64,000 nucleotides of DNA, taken from contig JAYGXS010000005.1 of the NCBI GenBank assembly GCA_036362985.1, forward strand, positions 31,368,619-31,432,618, read 5' to 3'. The DNA is from Ligula intestinalis (lineage: Eukaryota; Platyhelminthes; Cestoda; Diphyllobothriidea; Diphyllobothriidae). The notes below the pieces were generated by a model. It was given only the letters and a program-made list of their open reading frames with translations. It ran no database searches and had not been told where the DNA came from. Made by a program: the position numbers and the translations under genes. Positions 9,771 through 20,600 of this stretch are shown one piece after another. Position 1 is the first letter of the stretch; each line of letters starts with the position of its first letter.

Positions 9771-11199
9771 ATGGAAGTGCTTAATTGTAATGGAGGTTTT
9801 GTTTCGATGTTTATTTTAGAGAATCAATCAGCTAGTTAGAAGGCAATATAGAGTTTTGCGCCCATGTGATGCTCAACAAGTAATTGTTTAGATATTGAAA
9901 ACAAAATGACGTGATTTTTATCCTGAAGCCTTTGCCAGAAGCTTGCTTGTCAGCCATTTTGATATTAACCACAATACTTCGCAAGTGAGAAAAAGGTTGA
10001 GAAGGTGGACACGCGGTCGTTGAAAGCAAAAATGCTTTTATTGGCCTGCCCAATATCGTCATGTTTGTAAAATATGAAGCTGGCGTTAGGTTAAGAGTAA
10101 AACGCCAACCTTGAGGAAACTATTTGCCCTTTTCTTTGCTCTGTTTAATAGCGGGTTTTCTTATAACCAGACCTACCCATTTTATACTTTTTCTTACCAC
10201 CATCTTCCACCTGACTGAACCGTTGGTGATTACTTAGGCGTAAATTCTCACTTCTGCTAGATGATGGCCACTAAAAGTATGTTTACTTGCCTTTATGCTA
10301 ATTTTGAACAATCCATCTGACCAAATTTTAGAATACTCATTAGCCTGGGGGAAATTTGAAACCTCAGCCACATAAGAAATGCCCAAACAGCCTGCACTAT
10401 GTGGTAGTGCAGATCGAGGGCCATGAGTCTAAGCAACCTGCGTAAACAGAAGCGAACATGCCACTTCCGAAATGGCAGGCAAAAACACTTCCTGTTCTAG
10501 CTATCGTAACTTCTGCAACTAAACTGCGTCAACTTAGCCGGCCATCTCACCGTGATCTATGAAATTCACAAGGTCTGAATTACTACACTGAAGAAGAAAA
10601 GCTAAAATTTGAGCCAGATACCTACCAGGCTCGTTTAATTGAAAGAAGTTTTGACAGATAATTGTTAACTTTTTGTCTGGCACCTACTCAATTAACTACT
10701 CAGCACCTTCTGCTTACGCATATAGTGATCATTATTTTACGTAAATGATGGTACCGAAGTCTAGCAGCCTCTGCAGGATAAGCGCGTAATATTCACAAAC
10801 GCCCAACAGTCAGAAAGTAGGTAAGTGTTTGCAATTACTTACCAAACTGGAAACTCAGATACTAGCTCAAGGCCCAGATATGTGTTTCGCCGGTATTCTG
10901 CGGCTGCTTGAGAGAGGTACGAGATGTCTGGCTCATAAGTGTGCTCCTTAGTATTCCTCGTGTGCTTTCTGTCTGATCTGTCAGTCTTGCACTTTCAGCC
11001 TTTTAATTTTCTTTAAAATTAAATTTGAAACTCAGTACAGATTAGCATATTCAAGATGTAAAGGCATGGAAAAAACTGATGTTAGCGATGAGAAATAGGA
11101 GATATCGCTGTTGCAGTAAGATGGACGAGAGACTTGATCCTCAGTCGGGGCCTCGAGGCTCATGTTAGTCAAGCACTGACCATTTGCTTGCCTTGCCCT
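9771..11199. other. Unassigned sequence
   Basis: No recognisable gene, RNA or repeat. The open frames (minus strand at 9832-10062 and 11032-11301) are short and featureless. The second overlaps the start of repeat R1. Confidence 0.5.
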
Positions 11200-11860
11200 G
11201 CCTGTCAAAAGTTCGATTTCCACTGAGGCTATCCAAGCCTTTTCAAGTGAAGCTGATATAAGTAATGGGCAAAAGTAGTTTATGTAGACCCACTCATACA
11301 TTCTAGTCCCAGCGTTTTGCCATGCAAAAAAGGTGATCCTAGAGTTTAAGGCTGTTAGGAAATAGGATAGGCAGAGACGGAAAATTGGTAAAAAAGTGTA
11401 AGGTGAAAAAAATGCAGTCCGGTTTGCTTCTCACGGCCGCTGGGATTACGTTGTTCCGCGTGTAAACTGAAGGTTTGCGCGGCGTTTCGCGCCGCGGACT
11501 TTACTAATATAACTCCAGCAGGGTAAGTTGGACCTCAGGTAAGTTGAAGCAAACGAACTTCTAACCAGCATTTCAATTTTGCGGGAAATTGAAGAAACCT
11601 GCAATGTGATAATCGGGTTTTTTCCGCAATAAGGTAACGATACTAAAGATTAGGAAAGTCTACCGATATTAATCAACAATACATCTAAATACAGTACACT
11701 GAAATGCATTTAGCATTTATTAAAGTATATGCCACTGTTTGTCCTAATTCTGCACCCATAAAACCCTATAACCTTCGTTTTCATAGGAAAGCATGCAGGA
11801 AGCAGGGATTAATGCAGGGGCCTCCGTAAGCTAGTGTTGCCAAATAATGCTATCGGGCAT
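11200..11860 (+). repeat. Dispersed repeat R1, copy 1
   Basis: This segment matches the reverse complement of 39230-39930 along its length with small indels. Shared landmarks in order are AAATAGGATAGGCAG, CGGCCGCTGGGA, a CGGCGTTTCGCGCC block, GGTAAGTTGA, GGGAAATT.AAGAAACCTGCA, TTTTTCCGCAAT, AATGCATTTAGCATTTATT and GCTA.TGTTGCC. It codes for nothing I recognise. It is probably a transposable element or its non-autonomous derivative. I could not find defined termini or TSDs. Confidence 0.7.
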
Positions 11861-14029
11861 CATATTTATATCAGAGTTTTTCGAAGTTCAGTTATAATAG
11901 TGTATCTATTTAACAGTGCTTTTCAAGTTTCGTTTTTGACCAGTGAACTGAAAAGGCTTTAGTCACAGTCCGGTGGGGAGTACGAGAAAAGTAAGCATTT
12001 TTACTAATCTTTGCAAAATACCTGCAACTTTGTTGCCCTTGTAGCATCTGGCTACATTAATCTGTGGGTGATTAAGAAAAACACAGACTTTCAAATAATC
12101 GAGATGGATGGTGTAAAGGCTTTTAAAGCAAGCAAAATGCTTGTGATAACCATTAGCATTTAGTAAACACTGTCGGAATTTCAAACAGAAAACAATTGTA
12201 GTCTCCACTGAAAGGAAGATTCACTTGATATGCCTGTGTTTAGTTTTTTTGTTCAATTATTTCCTCTGACGATGAGTAGGCATTTAAAAATTTTTAGTCG
12301 ACAAGAGCACGTGAAATTGCTGTGTAGGCGTCCTTCGCCCATCCCTCCTACCGCCTCCATACATTGAAAGTAACCAGCCCAGCTTCTTCCAAAAAAAACT
12401 CGAATGCCTTCACAGTATGCTTTCTGGTAATAAAATAAAGCTAACAAGCATGTGTCTTTTGACGGGACTTTTAAGCCACTTAAAATGTTGTTTTTGTGTC
12501 AAAGCCTTTTTCAGTAGAACGGGAGGACCACGTGCCCTTCTATGGCGGCATTCCTTCAAAAAACTCCAACTTTACTTGCGTGGGAGACTTGAAAGTGGTG
12601 TGGACGGCATGTTGGCACGGAATTTAGAAAAGAAACCAGAGGGAGTGGCAAAAATCACCATCAGGCTGATTAAAATTAGAGATTATTGAAGTACTTGCAA
12701 AGAGTTAGGTTTCATAAAAATTCCCTTGATATTACTTAAGAGAGAATTCTACGAAAATCGCAGATAAATGTCGAGAAACCCTGCAGTGTTAATTGAGTTA
12801 GACAAACATACCATTTCTTCCATCACCAAACAAGGTTAACTTTCTTGAGTGGCAGTAAAAATCCATTTCGGCGACTTTAACAGGAACGTGAGTATTCAAT
12901 AAATTAATCGGCTTTAGAAGCAATAAGCACAAAATTAATTTACCAATAAGAAAACAGAAGCGAAATTTTTCAACTCTTTTGTACGCGTTAGTTATTTTTT
13001 AAAAAAAGGGGTGATCATACAAATCAGTTATGTTGTAAAAACAACAGGGATGTAAACTTTGATTGCTTTACTCTTCTGATACGTCGGGCATCATGTTAGC
13101 AGGGTTATAACTGACTTTTAAAATTTGGCGTACGCAGCTAACATGACAGAATTCAGGCTGTCATTTTGCAGCACGCACAGATGAGTGAGGATGGATAAAT
13201 ATATGACTTCCGTGAAACGCCGCTATACAATGTCCTACACGTATCATATTATCAAATTTAAATAGACTTCCGTAACAGAGCAATTAGAAATTAATATGCG
13301 AACGTTAATCAGCAAACGCTCAAACGAAGGTTAAACGCTGAAGATTGGAACAGTTTTTTTATTTCAGTCAATGCTAACCGAAATTTAAAAACGTGTGCCC
13401 AACCCTAAAGGATTTCTCTATCATAAATCGAAATACGAAGGTATTCATTTAAATCAGGGTGCAGTGCTCTAAACAAGCTTCTGTCCTACTGTTGCGTATA
13501 CAAAAAAGTTTTCTATCGATTTCGATGGCCTTATCAAATAAAAAATACTTCTTAAAAATGCAGGCAGATAATTATTCTTCCCTGTAGTCATATTGTTGCA
13601 AGTGATGTTATATTCAAGCTTCACACTTAAGAGAATTTCATCGGTAGTTAATAGAAGTTCCAAACTTAGATATTATTTGATAACAGTGACCTGTTTTCTC
13701 ATAAATTAACGCATGTTCTCGTTTAGAAATAATGTTTGCAATGTTTATAACATAATGCACATTGCTGGTTAATTTGTATGAGCAAGCTATGACGTATTCC
13801 TAGTAACGCAGAAAAGTCTGCAAATTTCCTTACCAAGTAGCTTGGAAATTCTAAAAGCAAGTGAAACGGCGCTCCCGAAAAATGAAAGCGTTTTTTAACC
13901 GAAAGATAGTCTAACTGGAAGCATAGCAAATGGAAAAAGTGCATAGGTATTTACCAAACATGTTCCAGGCATAGTATTCTCATGCTTCTATTTCTATAAA
14001 ATAGGCCATCTAAAATCCGAGAGTAAACT
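11861..14029. other. Unassigned AT-rich sequence
   Basis: No gene or RNA recognised. Several short minus-strand frames at 11963-13944 and a plus-strand one at 12417-12689 have no domain signature and use AT-rich codons, as expected by chance. Confidence 0.5.
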
Positions 14030-14120
14030 GTACTGTAGAAGGAGCCATTTTTTACAGAGTACTGCTGTCGCAAATGGCCAAAAGGGCTGCCTTAGAAGCC
14101 GGAACCCTGACGTGACTGAA
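14030..14120 (+). repeat. Weak dispersed repeat R2, copy 1
   Basis: The block around 14092-14160 containing TGACTGAAATA, a GATG.TGC run and ACGATA resembles 43194-43250, where GATGTGACTGAAATACCTGG occurs in the same order. The similarity is limited to about 60-80 bases and is diverged. Confidence 0.35.
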
Positions 14121-15464
14121 ATATCTAGCGATGATGCTGCACGATATGTGCTCTTTTGAGCCAATCGAAGTTATTTTTTTGGCTCAACATACCATCTCAG
14201 ATTTTCGTTTGACGATTCACCACATCCACTGTATGTGGATTTCTTTATGAACTACAGTAGGTTAGATACCTGATGAAAGGTTAGGGATTGGAGGATTAAG
14301 CGCAAACTTGAGGTTGTTAATTTAGTTCGTTGGGTTGACGTGAGGCGCAAAACGTTGTTTACTAGAATTTAATTCCATTTAGCTCAGAATACTGGGAGAA
14401 AAAGAGGCAAAAATGGGCAAAATTCAGCATTCGCTGCGATCTGAGGAATTTCCTTTGCTATTAAACGCTGCGGAAAAGAACTCCTTGTGTGTGCTTGTTG
14501 CACTACAAAAGAACATTCGTGAAAAGCGGAAACTTTTTCATGATATCTGTTCACAAAGCGGAATTTTTTTTTGCATCCATGACATTTAGGTTAGTATAAT
14601 TAGGATGTAGCGCATTAATTTGAAAAAAAATAAAGAGCAAAGTAAGTTTAAAAAATTATATTTTGCAAATCTGCCAAGTTATGCCTCATAAAATTGAGTA
14701 ATAAACTTTTAAAATTGTTCTTTAGTATACTAAATATTGAATTTTTATTTTATATTTGACGGGTTACAGGCAAGGAATGCGTTTGAGAACTTTATTTGTA
14801 TATGGCAGTCGCATTTATTGTACAATCGATATGAAGTTAGAAACACTTAACATAACAAAAAATTGACAAGGTTGTCAAAAGACATTGCGAAACAGTTTTT
14901 TTTCAAAAATTGCTGTTGGAATTATTGCTATTCTGCTTTGCATTTGTTATTGTAGAACTGAGTCTAGAATAACCAAATATGCTGAAATCTGTTCCGTTTT
15001 AGAAAAAAAACATCAAGCTCTTGTACTTTTAGCAGAAAAGATATCCTTCATTATTAGGGAAACCAATTCACTGGCCGAAAATTCCCAGTCAGATTTTGAC
15101 TAAATCATCGAAAAAATTAAAGTTTGCAGACATCAGACGCCAAAATATCTAATCAAATATTTTTTCAAGAGTTAACGTTTTTAAGAATTTTTTGAAATCA
15201 ATCTTAAGCATATTCATTCGCAAATTCTGTAGTGAATGTTCATTTTTTTCGGCAATGAGTTCACATGATTGGTTGGTACTGTAACTAAAACACACCAAGA
15301 CAGCTGCATAAGAAAAAATGTTTAAAACTGGTTGGTTACGAAAAAGCTTTCAAGATAGATCTTATTTTGAAGGCTTTTGTAAAGACATAGAAAAAAATCA
15401 TCATTTATAGTCAATTGACTAATTCCAGTGAAAATTGTAAAGTCATTCAAACACTCTGGGCAGC
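14121..15464. other. Unassigned AT-rich sequence
   Basis: Very AT-rich with A and T runs. The plus-strand frame at 14885-15103 encodes a hydrophobic N-terminal stretch followed by charged residues. That resembles a signal anchor, but it is too short and isolated to call. Confidence 0.5.
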
Positions 15465-15911
15465 AAAAATGGTGTAAAAACATCTAAGGCAAAAATTGTG
15501 GGAAGAGGATGTGTAAACGGGGAGCCGGTGCAACCACGGCAGGGTTACATAGATCAGGTTTAAACCACCGTATGTATGCTGCCACCAGGTAGTGTAAGAT
15601 ACGAGTTGTTCGTGTCCAAACAAGTACTCGAAAGGATGTTTTAAGGGTCAACCGAATGACCGGTGTCCAATAGGTGTTCCGTAGTGAAAGAACGAGGAGT
15701 TCTGTTCTCCTGTTTTAATAGCCAACTCGGCAAGTGTTCCTTAGCTCTGGTTGCCAACTGCATTTGGTTTCGCCCTTTGTATTTGCATCCACAATTACAT
15801 GTCAATTCATAAACACAATTTGAAGTGGCGTACCATGGCAAGGCATCCTTTCCAATTGAAATCAGAAGGTTCTTTGTCGAGTTACAGAATGTGAGCTCTG
15901 CAGCAAAGTAG
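15465..15911 (-). pseudogene. PLE family 3 GIY-YIG endonuclease and 3' UTR, minus copy
   Basis: From 15911 to 15641 on the minus strand the frame is open for about 90 codons: NLLISIGKDALPWY, CVYELTCNCGCKYKGRNQ, LATRAKEHLPSWLL and EHLLDTGHSVDP. This is a GIY-YIG core in the PLE pattern, with the second tyrosine retained and the glycine of YIGR shifted to KGR. The plus-strand relative at 16500-16657 continues past VDP as a basic C-terminus, whereas here a stop follows directly. The 3' UTR to 15465 matches 16657-16745 in inverted orientation. It is separate from, and opposite in strand to, the RT copy beginning at about 15960. Confidence 0.85.
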
Positions 15912-16322
15912 GTCTTTTCAATAGTGTTGGGTTGTCTAAAAAATTAATTTCTGGATATTGCTCACCAATACCGTCGAGCGCCAATAACACAACGCTCAAA
16001 TATAACCAAGAAACATCTTATTGCTCAAGCTGCTCTGAAACACCACAAAGAAATAGTAATTTATAAATCTGACAAAGGGCACGGTGTTGTTATTCTCAAT
16101 CGCAAGAATTATGCACAGATAATGAAAAAAAGCCTAAATGATTCTAGTGAATTTCGTCTAGAAGCACAAGAAAAAGAAGATATCAAGGCATTAGAAGAGT
16201 CCGCCTGGAAAACCATCAAGCTTTTGATGGATAATAATTTGGTAGACACCAAAACAGGTCTATCTTTATAACCCAAGGGTTCCTATATTCCACGACTAAA
16301 CGTATTACTGAAAATTTGAAGA

Positions 16323-16392
16323 CAGCGAATGTAACAAAATTTAATGGCACCATAAATTTCGCAAGCGCTCATCAGCCGCTTCCACTCGCTGC
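16323..16392 (-). ncRNA. Hammerhead ribozyme, type I, minus-strand copy
   Basis: On the minus strand CTGATGA (16375-16369) is followed by GCGCTTGC and GAAA (16360-16357), then ATTTA...TAAAT closing helix III. Helix I pairs GAAGCGG before the core with TTGTT after it, largely by G-U wobble, and an outer GCAGC/GCTG pairing remains. Core residues are intact. Helix I is weaker than in the mate at 16869-16937. Activity was not tested. Confidence 0.65.
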
Positions 16393-16868
16393 ATAAACAG
16401 AATAACGAATGAGAAATTACAGAATTAAATTCATACAAAAAAATCGATCCAAAAACATCAAGGTCACTTGAGTTTTCCAAGGGGCAATCAATAAAGTAGG
16501 GTCATTCTGGTGACCCTAAAACATCCTTCCGAGTACTTGTTCGGGTACGACCAACTCGTATCTTCCGCTACCTGGAGGCAGCATACATAAGGTGGTTTAA
16601 ACCTGACCTATGTAAACAACTGGAGCATGTGGTGAACCTAACCCTGCAGTGGTAACACCAGCTCCCTGTTTACCCATCCCCTTTCCCACCTTTTTGCTTT
16701 AGCTGTTTTTTGCCTTAGCCATTTTTACAGCGTTTTTGCTGCCTACAATATTTGAATTTCCTATTTTATTGATCATTCCTTGGCTAACTAAAGTGACCTG
16801 GATGTTTTTGGATCGATATTTTTGTATGAATTTAATTCTGTAATTTCTCATTCGTTATTCTGTTTATG

Positions 16869-16937
16869 CAGCGAGTGGAAGCAGCTGATGAGCGCTCGCG
16901 AAATTTATGGTGCGATTAAATTCTGCTTTTTATGCTG
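16869..16937 (+). ncRNA. Hammerhead ribozyme, type I, plus-strand copy
   Basis: All three helices can be drawn. Helix I pairs GGAAGCAG (16877-16884) with CTGCTTTT (16923-16930), and an outer CAGC (16869-16872) pairs with GCTG (16934-16937) across an internal loop. CTGATGA is at 16885-16891. Helix II is GCG/CGC (16892-16899) with a 2-base loop, unusually short. GAAA is at 16900-16903. Helix III is ATTTA/TAAAT (16903-16907 and 16917-16921) with a 9-base loop. The cleavage-site residue would be U at 16922. Hammerheads in the terminal repeats of PLEs are established. Here it would process the element RNA at its terminus. Confidence 0.8.
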
Positions 16938-17880
16938 TCTTCAAATTTGCACCTTGGAAATAATGCTTCAGATTACAAAAGACTCATAAAAAAGTGATAT
17001 CCCTTTACGACCTATTCTTTCCATGTCCATTTCACCATTTAACAGACTAGCACATTGGCAAGTAAATGAACTAGTTCCAATTCGCAATTGATTCTCTACG
17101 TATAAACCGCGAGACAGTTTTCAATTTGTCGATGTAATTAGTCATCAAAATATTGCAGGCAAAGATATGATATCTTTTGACGTTGAATCACTATTTACCA
17201 ACGTGCCCCTGGATGAAAAAATTGATATCATTTTTGCATATACTTCTGAAACTCACCTGCCTTATGACATATAACGTGACTTGTTACAATTATGCTCAAA
17301 GAATGTCCAATATCTATTTACTGGCCAACTGTATAGGCAGAGTGGTAATGAGTAGTTCTCTTGGTCCAACCTTTGCAGATATATTTATGGGTCACCTCGA
17401 AGGAAAAGTTACTCCAACATTGAAAAGTACAACAATCTATAAAAGGTAGGTAGATGACATTTTTGAGACTGTGGAAAACATAAAGAAATCCAAGGAACTA
17501 CTGTTAACAATGAACAGTTTACATTCGGAAATGAAATTTATGATGGAAGTGGAACGTGAAAGCCAGTTTTCTTTCTTAAACGTTCACATGGCCAGACAGA
17601 AAGATGGCTCCATATCGCGCAGAGATTTCCATTAGAATACATGGAAAGGGCAGCATTTACATTATCTAAGTTTTGCCCCATACAATGGAAACGTAAAAAC
17701 ATTTGCACCCTCTTCCAGAGTACTAACAAAATCTGAAAATTTAATTAAAATGTATTATTCACTGACCAGTATGTCCGCATGTGAGCTTATGAAATATCTT
17801 ACTCCAGTGATCTCCCAATGGGCTAAGTCAAGCGTAACCGTGGTTGCTATAGTCCAATGTAACCTACGCAATGCATAAAG

Positions 17881-20600
17881 GGAAGAAATAACTAAACATT
17901 CTCGTGAAAACGCATTCGAATACAAACTCGAAATTTTTGCTGTTCGGCAACATCATTAGATTACATTCCACGCAATATGGAAGCACATATATACGAAAAC
18001 TTTACAGAATGACTATTTTCCAACGTAATTTTACTTTTCATGCTATATTCACTGGGTGGTTTTGCATAAAATGGCATCCTCTACAAGAAAAACTTAAGTT
18101 TATCTTGCATGGCTGATTTCCATTTATTCGGAATTTTATACTTTGCTAAAAAGTTTGTATTTCTATTAAACTTTATATGCCTTCATATTTCATTACATAC
18201 CCTTTTGTGAAGAATGACCATTACTTTGTTGTTTTAAGACTTTTGGGCCGCTGCTTCGGTTGCGTTTGAGTAACAGGAAGTTACTTGTAAAAATCCTCGG
18301 ACTTCATGAGTAAGTGAACCTACTTTTTATTTTTTCATCGGGTCAAATAACATAACTTTAATTAAACAGAGAATCAGAGGTCAAGATCATGGAAATTTTG
18401 AGATACTGCTAATTAATGACCCAAATATAACAGACTTTATTGGTTATTAGGAGTGTTTCGTGTGCTAACTTGGTCATTTTAGCTTCGGTTTCACCGGTGC
18501 TCTTATTTAAATTTTTTTGACAGCATTGGTCGAGGAGAGAGTGCGGCAGAGGCAGCGCAAGTCTACTTTCACTATAAACTACTTTACTCGCAAGGCACCG
18601 TCCCCGCGCCCGTCACACTACGGTGCAGATGGTGGAAGAGGGCTTTCGTTACGGCCGAAGTCAGCATAAATTGCAGCGTGGGACCAATCAAAACCAGTTT
18701 GAATGTTTGTTCAGACTTACTTGATTTGTATGTTCATACCTACTCAGTGCTTTATGCAGGCCTAAAAAGTGACATATAACTAAGAAGACTCACCGGCTTC
18801 CGAAGAGGATTCCTATTTGGCAATGAAATAAGTCAAAATGAGGAGTCGGCATCTGTCGTAAAGGTGTAAGTGGCGCCTGACAGAGGAAGAGGGAAGGTGC
18901 TTGGGGGTTGAGAAGTGCAAAAACTAGACGTTTTGGGAAAACCTGATCCCCTGCAGTAGTTTTGTGTTCATGGGCGTCACCATTTCGGAATCCCTTTAGT
19001 GACCAATCTCAAAGTTAATTAGACTGGGTTGACTGCATCTTCCTATGTATCAGTGACAGGTTGCTTCTGTGTTACCGTTTCTACCTTTGATTTGATACAG
19101 GACGAATGCTTTTTCGTTTCAAACCTAGAATCCACACATGCATAACTCAACTGGGCGTTCCAGCTTGATTTCGCAGTCAGTTGGTAGTTTGTGTTTCATA
19201 CAGGTCCAATTACTTTAGAGTTTCAAACACAAAATTTTAGTGAAGCTTTGGCACTTCCCGTGCTTTATGGATTCAACCCATGACCAAATCCCCTGTCCCA
19301 TTACCAAACAATACAGTGATAGACTTTTGGAGAATTAGTGCTACAGAATTGAAACAAGGAATTGGCTACTATTTTTGCGACTTTTAGCTGAGTTTCGGAT
19401 AGGCTTTCGCTTAATGCTAAGTGGAATTACTTGGGGGAGTAGTTTGACTACGAAGTTGTGCAAAAGAATGAAAGTGGATCTTAGAATTCGATTTATAATC
19501 CTATGTTAAAGAGGGCGATCACTAGTTTTCTACATTTGGGACAAATTTCACGAATTTCGGGCGCTGACTCGGTGGAATCTCTCTTTCACTCTTATGGCGT
19601 TCGTGGACTTTGAACGCCGCCAGGCTTCATGCTGACGATAATGCTGCTGAAGCTGTGGCCCGCAATCGGCTAACCCTTCAGCCAATAGCGCGCAACTTTT
19701 GCCGACAACCATTCAAGAACGAAATGCAACTTTTCTCTTGTTGAGGTGTCAACTAAGTTTACAACTGTATATGTGTTCCATTTGTATCGTACCTTTGAAG
19801 TCAGGTTTTTTCACTTGCAACAAACTCTCTATCTTGCCCAGTATTGACAAAACACAAAATAAAATAAAACCAACACTGGTTGCAAAAAAAGGAGATGGTT
19901 TAAGTTTTTTCCTGTCTTCAAGGTTTTGGAAGGCGCCCAAGACGTGCTCTACCAACTCTTTAAAATTGCCTGTAAACTGGCATAATAAACATACATACGT
20001 AAGCTATTCAAAGAATTTTTTCATTAAACAGCTTCCTTCAGTTTTTTACAATGAATTCATCCCGTGTACTCTCCGCGTTGTCAATGAACATGAAGGAAGA
20101 GATCACGAACGTCTCAATAAGTAATGGTTAGTGAGAAAGTTTTATGTGCGACAAGTGCTTGAGAAAACTCTCAGGATCTGCATAAATTTTTGACGAATGT
20201 GTGATAGGGATTTTTTTAGTTGGGATAAGTTTAGATCAAAAAGTAATTCCGGCGCACTAAACCTGATAAGACCAACAGTAATTTCTACCGAATAAATGCA
20301 TCGTTATGCATCGTTTGGACTGTTTGCTGCGATAAATGAATCAGACATCCCGTGTTCTAGAATAATGTCTAGTTCTAATCAGAAGTAAATCCTGCCTTCT
20401 TCGCCTCCTTGATCTTGGTCTCCGGAAGCCTTTGAGCAGGGTTTTAGTCCTCTCTTTAATCAGTTCTGTGACACCGCAGTAAGAAGTATGCAGCTCCTAC
20501 CTGCAGACAGGGGCTTTCCTCCAGTAGACAGTAAGTTCAATTAACTCCTGCTGCTTTCATTTTACACAAGAGTGAAGAAGAATATCTAATGATTGTAAGA
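17881..20600. other. Unassigned sequence with two GC-richer patches
   Basis: No element or gene recognised. GC-richer blocks at 18520-18690 and 19550-19700 stand out from the AT-rich surroundings and may be fragments of repeats not otherwise present in the window. The plus-strand 141-codon frame at 19699-20124 is cysteine- and leucine-containing but has no motif I can name. Confidence 0.5.

Larger units (their letters stand above)
16309..16970 (+). mobile_element. PLE family 3 fold-back element inserted in RT
   Basis: The inverted arms lie at 16309-16473 and 16786-16950. Between them, plus-oriented 16500-16657 encodes the PLE C-terminus (GHSGDPKTSFRVLVRV to a TGG-TAA end), followed by the 3' UTR to about 16760. 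The unit interrupts the RT between YIPRL.GLPK and THKKSDIPL. Both sides keep a version of the GLPK codons: ATTACTGAAAA at about 16304-16314 and ATTACAAAAGA at about 16972-16982, a probable TSD. Each arm contains a hammerhead. The plan is minus 3' terminus, then plus C-terminus, UTR and 3' terminus. Confidence 0.8.
15960..17880 (+). pseudogene. PLE family 3 reverse transcriptase, split and decayed
   Basis: The N-terminal RT block lies at 15985-16300 with YKSDKGHGVVILNRKNY (about 16062-16115) and YIPRL. It is interrupted by an insertion and resumes at about 16970 with THKKSDIPLRPILSM. Further motifs follow: KDMISFDVESLFTNVPLDEK (17161-17220, motif A), SSSLGPTFADIFMG (17350-17391, normally MGSPLGP) and the catalytic motif at 17444-17458. 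There R-TAG-VDD replaces RYVDD, a Tyr-to-stop change. FSFLNVHMARQKDGS and a WTGQYLH-like block reach about 17870. Frameshifts add to the damage. The order and motifs are those of PLE RTs, which use host DNA 3' ends as primers. Confidence 0.9.

Noticed and set aside
19699..20124. 141-codon plus-strand frame
   Set aside because: No recognisable family and heavily overlapped by a minus-strand frame; coding not supported.
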